Source of the DNA: Hymenobacter cavernae
GTDB taxonomy: Bacteria; Bacteroidota; Bacteroidia; Cytophagales; Hymenobacteraceae
Reading direction: 5' to 3'
Assembly: GCF_014641455.1 (NCBI RefSeq)
Contig: NZ_BMHT01000004.1
Location: forward strand, 30,025-94,024
Length of the DNA: 64,000 nucleotides
Within the stretch, counting starts at the first letter, position 1, and each line of letters begins with the position of its first letter. The notes beneath the pieces are model-generated. The model was not told the origin of the DNA. It saw nothing but the letters and a program-made list of their open reading frames with translations, and searched no databases. Positions 17,156 to 25,782 of the stretch are shown here, in pieces. Both the position numbers and the translations under genes were made by a program.

Positions 17156-17428
17156 ATGGCTTCCAACCTCTTCACTACCCGCCTGCTGGGCTACCTCGTC
17201 GGTCTGGTGCCGCTCGTGGCTTTATTGCTGTTATTCCGCCAAGCCATTCCGCAGACGCTGGCGCTGGGCCTGTCTACCGGCGGCACGGTGGTGTCGGTGT
17301 GGGTGCAGCAAGCCGCCCGCAAGCGTCACCCCTACAACTTCAGGGACCCCGGCGAGTGGTGGGCGCTGGGCGTGTACGCGGCACTGGTAATAGCCATAAT
17401 TGTGCTGGTGCAGCTTTTCTGGCAGTAA
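17156..17428 (+). CDS. Small membrane protein, 90 aa
   Basis: ATG 17156 (MASNLFTTRLLGYLVG). Three hydrophobic stretches are seen: LLGYLVGLVPLVALLLLF, TLALGLSTGGTVVSVWV and LGVYAALVIAIIVLVQLF, with a basic loop QQAARKRHPYNFRDPGEWW. No family recognised. TACCTTCG, a -7-like element, sits at 17142-17149, only six bases before the ATG, so the transcript may have almost no leader. Confidence 0.65.
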   Translation: MASNLFTTRLLGYLVGLVPLVALLLLFRQAIPQTLALGLSTGGTVVSVWVQQAARKRHPYNFRDPGEWWALGVYAALVIAIIVLVQLFWQ

Positions 17429-17455
17429 CACGTAGGCACTCGAAAAGCTAGGTTT

Positions 17456-18493
17456 ATGAGTGTCGCGCACACCTTGACAAAACTGTTGCTGCCAGGTTTA
17501 TTTCTGGTCCTGGCGTTTTCTGTCAAGGCGCAGCTCCAGTCGATTATTCCGCAGCTTGTTATTCCGAGTGACGTTGATTCGCTGCGTACGGTGGCAGACG
17601 TAGAGGTGTGGATTGTGCAACACGAGCCGAGAAAGAACTACTTCTATCCTAGGTTCCTGGTTGATACCACATTGATACAGTTCGGTCTTGCCTGCCAGAA
17701 GCAGTGTGCCAAGCTGCTAGTCGAGCCGTGGGTAAAAGCTGATTTCGACGGCAACGGGTATGCTGATCTGCTGGTGTTACGTCGCAGAAGCTCTAAGTGG
17801 ACCGAAGGAACGGAGCCGTGGCTATTTATGAACTACGGCAACCAGCAGTGCGAGCCCCGAAGACTGTACGGACGAGGACAAGGGCATTGTGAGCAGCCAA
17901 CTGTCATCCGGCTGGAAAACAGACCAGCCATTGTCTACTTTCACGCCGTAACTCCTCTCAATAGTCAACCGGGGAATCTGGTGTTGCCATCAGTGCTTCA
18001 GCTAGATACGTTAGTGTTCCAACACGGGGCCTTTATGGAGTACAACCGGCATCCAAGTAAGCATCAGCTTGAGAAGATAGAAATAGCGAGCGGGTTGCAC
18101 GACTATGATACCGCCACTGAAATCACCATTTTAGCGGATCGGACGGCTATTTATCGGCAGCTAAAGGACTATGGGGCTTGGGGGCCGTTTTCGTCGCCGC
18201 GGCCGGTTGGCTCCTTCCAGGCAACCGTAGATACGGTAAGCTTCAACCGGATTCAGCGGGTGCTCCAAATAATTAGGCTGCGAAACGCAACCGTGAGCTA
18301 TACAGTCAATTGGACTGACGCAGGAACCGAGCATCTGCGCGTTAGCTACGATCAGGATAAAGTATTTGAAGTTGAGGATTGTGGGGAGCAGGGCACATTC
18401 GGCCTCAACCATCTTTACTCTTTGTTGTACAAACTACGCGAGACGCAGAAATGGCGCCCTATAAACGACAACAATGACACCCCAACTCGGTAA
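17456..18493 (+). CDS. Secreted hypothetical protein, 345 aa
   Basis: ATG 17456 gives a typical signal peptide (LLLPGLFLVLAFSVKAQ, cleavage after about residue 25). The mature part includes DFDGNGYADLLVLRRRSS, which resembles an FG-GAP/VCBS calcium-binding turn, and otherwise has no recognised domain. It is probably periplasmic or outer-membrane associated. It overlaps the next gene (DUF2905) by 20 bp, which suggests coupled translation. No function is assigned. Confidence 0.7.
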   Translation: MSVAHTLTKLLLPGLFLVLAFSVKAQLQSIIPQLVIPSDVDSLRTVADVEVWIVQHEPRKNYFYPRFLVDTTLIQFGLACQKQCAKLLVEPWVKADFDGNGYADLLVLRRRSSKWTEGTEPWLFMNYGNQQCEPRRLYGRGQGHCEQPTVIRLENRPAIVYFHAVTPLNSQPGNLVLPSVLQLDTLVFQHGAFMEYNRHPSKHQLEKIEIASGLHDYDTATEITILADRTAIYRQLKDYGAWGPFSSPRPVGSFQATVDTVSFNRIQRVLQIIRLRNATVSYTVNWTDAGTEHLRVSYDQDKVFEVEDCGEQGTFGLNHLYSLLYKLRETQKWRPINDNNDTPTR

Positions 18494-18704
18494 GATACTG
18501 GTTCTGATTGGCCTGGGGGTGGTGCTGCTCGGGGCTTTTCTCTGGCTGGGTGGCGGCAGCTGGCTCAGTTGGTTTGGCCGCTTGCCTGGCGATGTGCGCG
18601 TAGAGCGGCCGGGCTTCCGGCTCTATGCGCCATTCGGTTCGATGCTGCTGCTCAGCTTGTTGCTCAGCCTGATTATGTGGCTGGTGCGGCGGTTTGAAAG
18701 CTAG
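18474..18704 (+). CDS. DUF2905 family small membrane protein
   Basis: 76 residues, ATG 18474, starting inside the previous gene. Two transmembrane segments (LGKILVLIGLGVVLLGAFLWL and APFGSMLLLSLLLSLIMWLV) flank GRLPGDVRVERPGFRLYAP, the conserved DUF2905 loop with its GDxxxxR(P/E) core. Function unknown. Its stop is only 4 bases from the stop of the convergent gene. Confidence 0.9.
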   Translation: MTPQLGKILVLIGLGVVLLGAFLWLGGGSWLSWFGRLPGDVRVERPGFRLYAPFGSMLLLSLLLSLIMWLVRRFES

Positions 18705-18708
18705 GTTT

Positions 18709-20202
18709 TTACCCGTTCACGGCCGGAGTCAGCGCGTGTTGTACCGACACCGTTTCTCCATACTGCACGATGTTTTCGATCATGCCGCGGAAGATGATAA
18801 AGTGAAACGGCACCAACGAGTACCAGTAAAGCCGCCCCGCCAACCCGTGCGGACGAAAAGCGGCCAGCTGCTCCAGCCGGTGGCTTCCATCTTCGTTATC
18901 CAGAATGCGGAATTGCAGCCATGCCTCGCCGGGCAGCTTCATCTCGGCGTAAAGCAGCAAACGGCGGCTGGTACGGTCGGCCACGAGTACGCGCCAGAAA
19001 TCGAGTGGGTCGCCGGCGCGGAGCTTGGTAGGAGAGCGGCGGCCGCGGCGTAGCCCCACGCCACCCACAAACTTGTCCATGAGCCCACGGATGCGCCAGA
19101 GCCAATCCACTTTGTACCAGCCTCTTTCGCCGCCAATGCTCCACACGTTGCGCTGTACCTCATTGGGGTCGCGGGTGAAGCTGAGTACCTGCCGGTTCGT
19201 GAGCACGCCGTGCTGCGGAATCTGCACGAAGTCCATGTAGTTTTTCTTGATGACGCCGCTGCTCAGCGCGTCGCTCCAGCTGCTGATGACTTCGTTCTGC
19301 TCGATGCGCGAAAAAGCTAGCTCCAGGGCTTCGCGGTAACTCATGCACGCGTGCGGCACGACGGCTTGAATGCTGCGGCCAGCATCAGCCACGGTGTCAT
19401 TACGCAGACTCTCCACCAAGCTTTGCGCCAACGAAAAGGTGGTACGCGTCACCAGAAACAGCCACCACGACGACAAACGCGGCGTGAGCACCGGCACCGT
19501 GATTATGTAGCGCCGGTAGCCGCGCACCTCCGCCAGCCCGAGCAGCATCTGCTTGTAAGTCAGTACATCCGGCCCGCCGATGTCGAACTTCTGGCCAAAG
19601 CAAGCGGGGTTGTCGAGCACGGCCGTGAGGTAAAACATGACGTCGCGAATACCGATGGGTTGGCAGCGCGAGTTGAGCCAGCGCGGCGTCACCATCACGG
19701 GCAGCTTCTCCACCAAATCCCGGATAATCTCAAACGACGCCGAACCCGAGCCAATGATAATGCTGGCCCGCAGCACCGTCAAGCTAGCTTTCGCGGCTTG
19801 CTCCAACACCGATTCTACCGCCTTGCGCGAGCGTAGGTGCGCCGAAAGCCCTTGGTCGTTCACGATGCCGCTCAGGTAGATAATCTGCCTGGCGGTGGCC
19901 TGGTCCAGATAATCAACGAAGTTCTGCGCCGATTCCTGCTCCGAGCGCACGAAGTCCTTGTCGTGGCCGCTCATGGAATGCACCAGGTAGTAAGCGGCAT
20001 CCAGGTCGCGGGGCAGGTCACGCAGGGAGCTAGGTTGGAGCAGGTCGCCCTGCGCCACGGTCACGCGGGCGCGCAGACGCTCAGGCAGTTCGAAGCGACG
20101 CGGGTCGCGCACCAGGCAAACCACCTCGTGTTCGGCCTCCACCAGCAGCGGAAGCAGGCGTTGGCCGATGTAGCCATTGGCACCAGTGAGCAGGATTTTC
20201 AT
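18709..20202 (-). CDS. NAD(P)-binding SDR/NmrA-like protein with C-terminal DUF2867 domain
   Basis: 497 residues from ATG 20202 (MKILLTGANGYIGQRLL); ten extra upstream codons are possible but unlikely. Residues 1-220 are an atypical SDR fold with the nucleotide motif GANGYIG, AYYLVHSM and RKAVESVL. The second half (about 330-490), with SIGGERGWYKVDWLWRIRGLMDKFVGGVGLRRGRR, DFWRVL and PGEAWLQFRI, is the DUF2867 domain. This two-domain form is widespread in bacteria; its substrate is unknown, though quinone or lipid-related roles have been suggested for relatives. It is convergent with the DUF2905 gene and divergent from the GT39 gene. Confidence 0.88.
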   Translation of the reverse strand: MKILLTGANGYIGQRLLPLLVEAEHEVVCLVRDPRRFELPERLRARVTVAQGDLLQPSSLRDLPRDLDAAYYLVHSMSGHDKDFVRSEQESAQNFVDYLDQATARQIIYLSGIVNDQGLSAHLRSRKAVESVLEQAAKASLTVLRASIIIGSGSASFEIIRDLVEKLPVMVTPRWLNSRCQPIGIRDVMFYLTAVLDNPACFGQKFDIGGPDVLTYKQMLLGLAEVRGYRRYIITVPVLTPRLSSWWLFLVTRTTFSLAQSLVESLRNDTVADAGRSIQAVVPHACMSYREALELAFSRIEQNEVISSWSDALSSGVIKKNYMDFVQIPQHGVLTNRQVLSFTRDPNEVQRNVWSIGGERGWYKVDWLWRIRGLMDKFVGGVGLRRGRRSPTKLRAGDPLDFWRVLVADRTSRRLLLYAEMKLPGEAWLQFRILDNEDGSHRLEQLAAFRPHGLAGRLYWYSLVPFHFIIFRGMIENIVQYGETVSVQHALTPAVNG

Positions 20203-20333
20203 GGGCGGGCGAAAAAGGATGTACGTTGACAACCAGTTGGGATGCCGTTAGTTAGAAGAACACTTCATCAGCCCACTGCGCATTTGGCTAATATTGCAGC
20301 CGCTTTCCTTCTTACTTTCCGTCGAATTGCCTT

Positions 20334-21992
20334 ATGAAGTCGTTGCCTATCACTTCCCGTTCCTGGCTCTGGTTGTTTCTGCTGGTGCTGGGGCTAGCTT
20401 TTCTGGTGAACATCGGCAGCTGGGGGCCGCTGGAAAGCAGCGAGGCGCGCTACTCCGAGATCGGGCGCGAAATGCTGACCGGACAAGACTGGTTGCACCC
20501 GCGGCTGCTTGGTATTCAGCACTTTCACAAGCCGCCACTTACGTATTGGCTGGTGGCGGCTGGCCTAGGTGTGTTCGGCGCGGATGCGGCGGCCGTACGG
20601 ATTTTGCCCATCCTGGCCGTACTGTTGCAGATTTTACTGGTGTATGGCCTGGGTCAGCTGCTATTTCGTGGCGACCGGGGCCGGTCGTTGGCGGCGGCCA
20701 TCATCTACGGCACGCTGCCCGTCGTGCTGATTTCGGCGCTCAACGTGACAACGGATGCGTACCTGGCCACGCTAGAGCTGGCGGCTACTTATGGCATTCT
20801 GCGCTACTACTATACGGGCGGCGCGCGGTGGCTGTACTTGTTTTGGATTGGGTTAGGGCTGGCTTTCCTGACCAAAGGTCCGGTTGGCTTTGTGCTGCCG
20901 CTGATGGCCGTTATTGGGTTTTACTTCAAGCAAGGGCAAACCCGCCGGCCGTTCACCCAGCATCACGCCCTAGGTACTGTGCTTTTTGTGCTGGTCGGTT
21001 TGAGTTGGTATCTGTACTTAGTGGCTGAAAATCCGGCCTTTGTGCGCTACTTTCTCTTTGAGCATACTGTGGAGCGCTTCGCCAACGCGGCCACCTTCAA
21101 TCGCGCGAAGCCGTGGTGGTTTTATGTGGTGCTGGCACCCGCCACGAGCCTGCCGTGGTCGGTAGCCTTGATTAGCCAAGCCGTGCGCACACCCTGGCGC
21201 GACGTGCCGCAACAGTGGCGCAACGTGCTTATTTTCTGGGTAATACTGCCGCTCATCTTCTTCTCCATCTCCAAGTCGAAGCTGCTGCTTTACGTGCTGC
21301 CGATTTTTCCGGGGGTGGCGCTGCTGACCGTCTACTACCTAGGTCGCCTCACCGACGCGGTGCTGCACCACTGGTACGTGGGCATCATCACGTTTTATGG
21401 CTTTCTGCTGGCGATGCTGTGTCTGTTGCCGGTGATGGTGACTGTCTTTCCGCAGCTGCCATTGGAAATGAGTCCGCTCACGATTATCTGGCCGGCTGCG
21501 GGCGTCGTGGTGATGGTGCTGCTGCTTACGTTCTGGGAACAGGTGCGCGTCGCGCCGCGCATTTTGGCGGCTACGGTGGTATTTACCGCCACGCTGCTGC
21601 TCACGGCCAAGCCCCTCATGAATCAGAATGAGCTAGCTTTCAACGGCAGCCGACCGCTGGCGGAATTTCTGCGCGCGCATCACCTCACCGACCGGACTGT
21701 GTTGGTATACAATGAGTTGCTGCCTTCCCTGGCGTTCGAGCTAGGCAAGCTGCCGGTTTCACTCTACGACGGCAACGAAAGCCTTCACCGCGAAACGCAA
21801 TTCGAAGCCGACGAAACGTGGCGCCGTAACCTCATCATCCTGCCCGACTCGCAGCAAGAGCCGTACCTAGGTAGCTTGCTCGTGCAGCATCCGGCGCTCC
21901 TAGTAAAAGGTGAGCTAAAAGAAGAGCGCAAGTGGATGCTGCGCTATTTCACGCAACAGGAAACCTTGGGAAAGTGGACGATCTACTGGTAA
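20334..21992 (+). CDS. GT39-family membrane glycosyltransferase (ArnT/PMT-like)
   Basis: 552 residues from ATG 20334. About 11-12 transmembrane segments. The N-terminal periplasmic loop has ESSEARYSEIGREMLTGQDWLHPRLLGIQHFHKPPL split in the usual way, with the acidic residue and HKPPLTYW typical of ArnT-like enzymes that take polyprenyl-phosphate sugars. FLTKGPVGFVLPL and SKLLLYVLPIFPG are further family signatures. It would add a sugar to lipid A or a surface glycan from the periplasmic side. Real donor and acceptor are unknown. No arn genes are adjacent. Confidence 0.9.
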   Translation: MKSLPITSRSWLWLFLLVLGLAFLVNIGSWGPLESSEARYSEIGREMLTGQDWLHPRLLGIQHFHKPPLTYWLVAAGLGVFGADAAAVRILPILAVLLQILLVYGLGQLLFRGDRGRSLAAAIIYGTLPVVLISALNVTTDAYLATLELAATYGILRYYYTGGARWLYLFWIGLGLAFLTKGPVGFVLPLMAVIGFYFKQGQTRRPFTQHHALGTVLFVLVGLSWYLYLVAENPAFVRYFLFEHTVERFANAATFNRAKPWWFYVVLAPATSLPWSVALISQAVRTPWRDVPQQWRNVLIFWVILPLIFFSISKSKLLLYVLPIFPGVALLTVYYLGRLTDAVLHHWYVGIITFYGFLLAMLCLLPVMVTVFPQLPLEMSPLTIIWPAAGVVVMVLLLTFWEQVRVAPRILAATVVFTATLLLTAKPLMNQNELAFNGSRPLAEFLRAHHLTDRTVLVYNELLPSLAFELGKLPVSLYDGNESLHRETQFEADETWRRNLIILPDSQQEPYLGSLLVQHPALLVKGELKEERKWMLRYFTQQETLGKWTIYW

Positions 21993-21994
21993 TA

Positions 21995-22194
21995 TCTGAA
22001 CCACGGATTCGGACGGATTACACGGATTTTTGTGGACGATTCGGTTCTGTCCTCATCTCTTAATCCCGATTACAGTTTAAAACAGAAAAGCCTTTCCACA
22101 AGCGGAAAGGCTTTTTTGCTGACCAGAACCTAGGTTGTTACTCGTCCACAAAATCTGTGTAATCCGAAAAATCCGGACGAATCCGTGGTTCAGA
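21995..22194. repeat. Long inverted repeat enclosing a terminator
   Basis: The left arm (21995-22039, core GGATTACACGGATTTT) pairs with the right arm (22142-22194, core AATCTGTGTAATCCG) with a few mismatches. Between the arms lie a strong terminator and one ACCTAGGT. It separates the convergent GT39 and lysA genes. Confidence 0.8.
22086..22117. terminator. Bidirectional terminator between GT39 and lysA
   Basis: AAAAGCCTTTCC and GGAAAGGCTTTTTT form a 12-bp stem with a six-base loop; T runs exist on both strands. Confidence 0.9.
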
Positions 22195-22201
22195 CAATAA
22201 G

Positions 22202-23344
22202 CTAGGCATAATACGCCGGCGCTTTCTCTCTCAAATTATAATGCGACGACATAACCTCGCCATAAGCACCGGCCGAGCGCAAAGCAATCAGGTCGCCGCG
22301 CTTGGTTTCGGGCAGCAGCACTTCCTGGCCGAAGCGGTCGGAGGACTCGCAGATGGGGCCGACCACGTCGTAAGGCTGCACGGAGCCTTGGCTGCTCAGG
22401 TTCTGGATGTGGTGGTGGCTGCCGTAGAGCGCCGGGCGAATCAGCTCGGTAAGGCCCGCGTCGAGGATGGCGAACTGCGTTTGCTGGCTGCGCTTCACAA
22501 ACAGCACCCGGCTGATAAGCGTGCCGCACTGCGCCACCACCGCGCGACCTAGCTCCATGTGTACCTTCTGGCCGGGGCGGCGCACAAGGTGCTGCTGGAA
22601 AGTGCGGAAGTACGTTTCGAAGTCCGGAACCGGGTTTTTGTCGGGCGTTTGATAGTCAATACCCAGGCCGCCGCCCACGTTGAGGTGGGGCAGGGAGTAG
22701 CCCTGATCCTGAAGCCAGTCTTGCAGCTCGTTCAACTTCTGGCTGAGTTCCCCGAACACACCTAGGTTCGTAATCTGCGAGCCAATGTGGGCGTGCAGGC
22801 CAACCAGCTCCAGGTTGGGCAGTGAAGGCAGCTGCGCCACCACGGCCGGCAAATCGGATAAGCTAATACCGAACTTGTTGGCTTCCAGACCCGTCGTGAT
22901 ATAGTGGTGGGTGTGCGCGTCCACGTTGGGGTTTACGCGCAACGCCACGCGGGCACGGCGATTCTGGGCGCCGGCCAGCTCATTCAGCACTACCAGCTCC
23001 TCCACCGACTCCACGTTGAAGCACCAGATATCGGCGGCCAAGGCTAGGTTCAGCTCCGCATCCGACTTGCCCACGCCGGCAAAGACAATGTCTTGCGGGG
23101 CAAAACCGGAGTCCAGAGCGCGCTGCACTTCGCCGCCGCTCACGCAGTCGGCACCCAGGCCGTGCTGCCGGATGCGCTCCAGCATGGGCAGGTTGGCGTT
23201 GGCTTTCAAGGCATAATGCACGTGAAAGTCGCGGGGCTGAGCGGCTTGTTGCAAAGCCGTCAGGGTTTGCTCTAGCAGGGCTAGGTCGTAGTAATAAAAA
23301 GGCGTAGGGCGCGAGGCAAACTCCGCCGGCAGTGTGAAGGACAT
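22202..23344 (-). CDS. lysA: Diaminopimelate decarboxylase
   Basis: 380 residues from ATG 23344. This PLP enzyme makes L-lysine from meso-diaminopimelate in the cytoplasm. The PLP lysine is K47 in HVHYALKANANL. Other fold type III landmarks are VSGGEVQRAL, HAHIGSQIT, LNVGGGLGIDY, ELGRAVVAQCG, and the C-terminal ICESSDRFGQ with Cys that enters the partner active site, then SAGAYGEVMSSHYN. The length is slightly short of the usual 400-420 but complete. It is transcribed away from the sulfur locus. Confidence 0.95.
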   Translation of the reverse strand: MSFTLPAEFASRPTPFYYYDLALLEQTLTALQQAAQPRDFHVHYALKANANLPMLERIRQHGLGADCVSGGEVQRALDSGFAPQDIVFAGVGKSDAELNLALAADIWCFNVESVEELVVLNELAGAQNRRARVALRVNPNVDAHTHHYITTGLEANKFGISLSDLPAVVAQLPSLPNLELVGLHAHIGSQITNLGVFGELSQKLNELQDWLQDQGYSLPHLNVGGGLGIDYQTPDKNPVPDFETYFRTFQQHLVRRPGQKVHMELGRAVVAQCGTLISRVLFVKRSQQTQFAILDAGLTELIRPALYGSHHHIQNLSSQGSVQPYDVVGPICESSDRFGQEVLLPETKRGDLIALRSAGAYGEVMSSHYNLREKAPAYYA

Positions 23345-23370
23345 TCGGATAAAGCAGCGTAAAAACCGCG

Positions 23371-23400
23371 CGAAGGTACGGCACGCAGCGCGGTAAACAG
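23371..23400 (-). promoter_or_regulatory. Candidate lysA promoter
   Basis: On the minus strand TACCTTCG (23378-23371) fits TAnnTTTG in 7 of 8 positions; a TGTTTA stretch lies about 16 bases upstream. It is 27 bases before the ATG. Confidence 0.45.
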
Positions 23401-23536
23401 CAGGGAAGTAGCGGCCGGTTTACGAATCTGCGCCGATTTTAAGGGGCTTATCGAGCAGAATACAAAGTCTGCCCGACAGGATTGGCCACCCACCTAAACC
23501 TGGTCGCAAAGCGCAGGGCATCCAAAAAATATAGTC

Positions 23537-23567
23537 TATGATTATTAAAAATCGGCTATTACCTTTG
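23537..23567 (+). promoter_or_regulatory. Promoter of the sulfate assimilation locus
   Basis: TATG (23537-23540, one mismatch to TTTG), 19 bases, then TACCTTTG (23560-23567), a perfect TAnnTTTG. The riboswitch aptamer begins about 25 bases after the expected transcript start. Confidence 0.65.
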
Positions 23568-23597
23568 CGCCCATTCAATCTTTCTGACCAAAGGATT

Positions 23598-23691
23598 GTT
23601 TTTATACAGAGGCGTGGAGAGACAGGCTCGACGAAACGCCGACAACCCCCGGAACATCCGGAACGGTGCCAAGTCCTGATTATATAAAAAC
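23598..23691 (+). ncRNA. SAM-I (S-box) riboswitch aptamer
   Basis: The S-box core is clear: GTGGAGAGACAGGCTCGACG, then AAACGCCGACAACCCCC, a CCGGAACATCCGG hairpin, and GGTGCCAAGTCCTG. The P1 helix is closed by GTTTTTATA (23598-23606) and TATAAAAAC (23683-23691), a perfect 9-bp match. It binds S-adenosylmethionine and normally lowers expression of downstream sulfur genes when SAM is plentiful. Unusually, P1 ends only 9 bases before a short ORF (23701), while cysH starts 283 bases further on. Confidence 0.9.
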
Positions 23692-23700
23692 AACACAGCC

Positions 23701-23799
23701 GTGAAACTCTTGCTGACCCCCGCTGCCTATCCCACCACCTCTGCTTCCGTACAGCATGGATGTTGTGGCATGTGTATGGCCGGGCTCATGCGGTTTTAG
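23701..23799 (+). CDS. Short Cys/Met-rich leader ORF, 32 aa, between riboswitch and cysH
   Basis: GTG at 23701, stop TAG at 23797-23799. The peptide begins VKLLLTPAAYPTT and ends SVQHGCCGMCMAGLMRF: a hydrophilic half without sulfur amino acids, then three Cys and three Met in ten residues (C21, C22, M24, C25, M26, M30). No ATG is available; the GTG is 9 bases after the riboswitch P1 helix. A hairpin GCATG..CATGC followed by GGTTTT (about 23768-23797) overlaps its last codons. This layout fits a leader peptide whose translation reports the Cys/Met supply, or a tiny protein gene. I infer the role; only the ORF, its composition and its place are seen. Confidence 0.6.
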   Translation: MKLLLTPAAYPTTSASVQHGCCGMCMAGLMRF

Positions 23800-23974
23800 T
23801 AACGTTTCGCGCATCATTTCCTCCTTTTCTTGGTTTATACACTGGTAATAGCCATTGAGGCTTAGCCAGACGTACAGCAGTAGCCACTTACAAGTTGGCA
23901 AACAATCAGGCCGGCCCGCTGGCCCTACTGCAAAACCGAGGCTAGCCCTCCAGAATCCTTGATTTCTTCTAATT

Positions 23975-24754
23975 ATGCAACTACTATCTGAAGACCGGGT
24001 CAACGACCTGCGTCAGGAATTAGCCGGACGTAGTGCAGTTGAGATACTCACCTACGCCGCTTCTCTTTTCCCCGATAAAGCCGTTTTTTCGACTTCTTTT
24101 GGCATTGAAGACCAGATAATTAGCCATCTGATCTTTACCAATGATCTGCCGGTCAAGGTTTTCACGCTCGATACGGCGCGCAACTTCCAGGAAACTTACT
24201 CCACCTGGAACAAGACCCTGTTGAAGTACGAAAAGCCCATTGAAACGTACTTTCCGGACCAGCAAAGCATCCAGGAGCTGATGCTCAAAAAAGGACCGAA
24301 CAGCTTCTACGAAAGCGTAGAAAACCGCAAAGAATGCTGCTACATCCGCAAAGTAGAGCCCCTGAACCGGGCGCTGGCGGGTCAGCAATTGTGGTTCACT
24401 GGCATTCGCGCCGAGCAGTCGGCGAACCGCCAGGAGATGCACCCGGTGGAGTGGGACGAAGCGCACCAACTCATTAAAGTACACCCGCTGTTTGACTGGA
24501 CTTGGGACCAATGCTGGGACTACGTGCGTGAGCACGGCATCCCGGTGAACCCGCTGCACAAGCAAGGCTTCGTGAGCATCGGTTGCGCACCCTGCACCCG
24601 CGCCATTCAGCCCGGCGAAGATTTCCGCGCCGGCCGCTGGTGGTGGGAAGATCAATCGGCCAAGGAGTGCGGCCTGCACACGCACGGCACCCACGACGGC
24701 CCCGACCCGGTGGTGGAGCCGATAACCAGCACCACACCCACGCCGAGCAATTAA
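23975..24754 (+). CDS. cysH: Assimilatory phosphoadenylyl/adenylyl-sulfate reductase (APS reductase type)
   Basis: 259 residues from ATG 23975. It reduces activated sulfate to sulfite with thioredoxin or similar thiols. The active Cys is C232 in KECGLHTHGT. Two further Cys pairs, C121-C122 and C204/C207 (IGCAPCTR), are the ligands of the 4Fe-4S cluster that marks the APS-using form; E. coli PAPS reductase lacks them. STSFGIEDQ and TGIRAEQSANR bind the nucleotide. No APS kinase (CysC) is seen next to it, in line with APS as substrate. First full-length gene after the SAM riboswitch. Confidence 0.94.
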   Translation: MQLLSEDRVNDLRQELAGRSAVEILTYAASLFPDKAVFSTSFGIEDQIISHLIFTNDLPVKVFTLDTARNFQETYSTWNKTLLKYEKPIETYFPDQQSIQELMLKKGPNSFYESVENRKECCYIRKVEPLNRALAGQQLWFTGIRAEQSANRQEMHPVEWDEAHQLIKVHPLFDWTWDQCWDYVREHGIPVNPLHKQGFVSIGCAPCTRAIQPGEDFRAGRWWWEDQSAKECGLHTHGTHDGPDPVVEPITSTTPTPSN

Positions 24755-24760
24755 GCTGAT

Positions 24761-24839
24761 TTGTCATTCCGAGCGATGCGAGGAATCTGAGTGAAAACCT
24801 AGGTATTGACCCAGATTCTCACGCTGCTCGGAATGACAA
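24761..24839. repeat. GTCATTCCGAGC-type palindromic repeat (cysH-cysD gap)
   Basis: Left arm 24761-24789 (TTGTCATTCCGAGC..GAGGAATCTG) and right arm 24812-24839 (CAGATTCTCACGCTGCTCGG then AATGACAA). An ACCTAGGT (24798-24805) lies in the loop. It is inside the operon, so it would fold in the mRNA. Confidence 0.85.
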
Positions 24840-24870
24840 CCTACTCTTTCTGAAAGTAACGAATCATTTC

Positions 24871-25782
24871 ATGAGTACCTCTCATTTAGATTACCTCGAC
24901 CGCCTGGAAGCCGAAGCAATCCACATCATGCGGGAAGTGGCCGGACAGTTTGAACGTCCAGCCCTGCTGTTTTCGGGTGGCAAAGACTCTATCGTGCTGA
25001 CGCGACTGGCGGAAAAGGCCTTTCGGCCAGGGCGGTTCCCGTTCCCGCTGGTTCACGTTGATACGGGCCACAACTTTTCGGAGGTGCTGGCCTACCGCGA
25101 CGAGCTAGCAGCCCGCCTAGGCGAAAAGCTGATCGTGCGCAAGGTGGAGGACACGATCAAGCAGCGCGGCCTGCGCGATGCTACCGGCAAGTTTCCGAGT
25201 CGTAACCCTTTGCAGACCTACACGCTGCTGGACGTAATCGAAGAGTTTGAGTTCGACGCCTGCATCGGTGGCGCCCGCCGCGACGAGGAAAAGGCCCGCG
25301 CCAAGGAGCGCATCTTCTCCGTCCGCGACGAGTTTGGCCAGTGGGACCCCAAGCGCCAGCGCCCCGAGCTGTGGAACATCTACAACGGCAAGATTCAGAA
25401 GGGTGAAAACGTGCGCGTGTTCCCCATTTCCAACTGGACCGAGCTGGACGTGTGGCGCTACATTCAGCGCGAAAATATAGCCCTGCCTAGCATCTACTTC
25501 GGCCACGAGCGCGCCTGCGTGGTGCTGCCCAGCGGCCAACTCCTAGGTTTGAGCGAACATCTTCAGCTGGATGAAACCGACGAAATCGTGAAGCGCCAAG
25601 TGCGCTACCGCACCGTCGGCGACTCGACCTGCACGGCGGCCGTGGAGAGCAACGCTAGCACCATCGACGACATCATCGAAGATCTGCTACTCGCCAAAGT
25701 AAGCGAGCGAGGCGCCACCCGCCTCGACGACAACATCTCGGAAGCGGGCATGGAAGACCGCAAGCGCAACGGCTATTTTTAA
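24871..25782 (+). CDS. cysD: Sulfate adenylyltransferase subunit 2
   Basis: 303 residues from ATG 24871, the usual size. It makes APS from ATP and sulfate together with the GTPase CysN. The PP-loop is LLFSGGKDSIVL (about 32-43), followed by HVDTGHNFSEVLAYRDELA; GGARRDEEKARAKERIFSVRD and WTELDVWRYI are family signatures. It lies 116 bases after cysH and 131 bases before cysN, both gaps filled by inverted repeats. Confidence 0.96.
   Translation: MSTSHLDYLDRLEAEAIHIMREVAGQFERPALLFSGGKDSIVLTRLAEKAFRPGRFPFPLVHVDTGHNFSEVLAYRDELAARLGEKLIVRKVEDTIKQRGLRDATGKFPSRNPLQTYTLLDVIEEFEFDACIGGARRDEEKARAKERIFSVRDEFGQWDPKRQRPELWNIYNGKIQKGENVRVFPISNWTELDVWRYIQRENIALPSIYFGHERACVVLPSGQLLGLSEHLQLDETDEIVKRQVRYRTVGDSTCTAAVESNASTIDDIIEDLLLAKVSERGATRLDDNISEAGMEDRKRNGYF

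Noticed and set aside
23975-24754. PAPS-specific reductase
   Set aside because: The CC and CxxC pairs for a 4Fe-4S cluster indicate the APS-reducing type, and no CysC is next to it.
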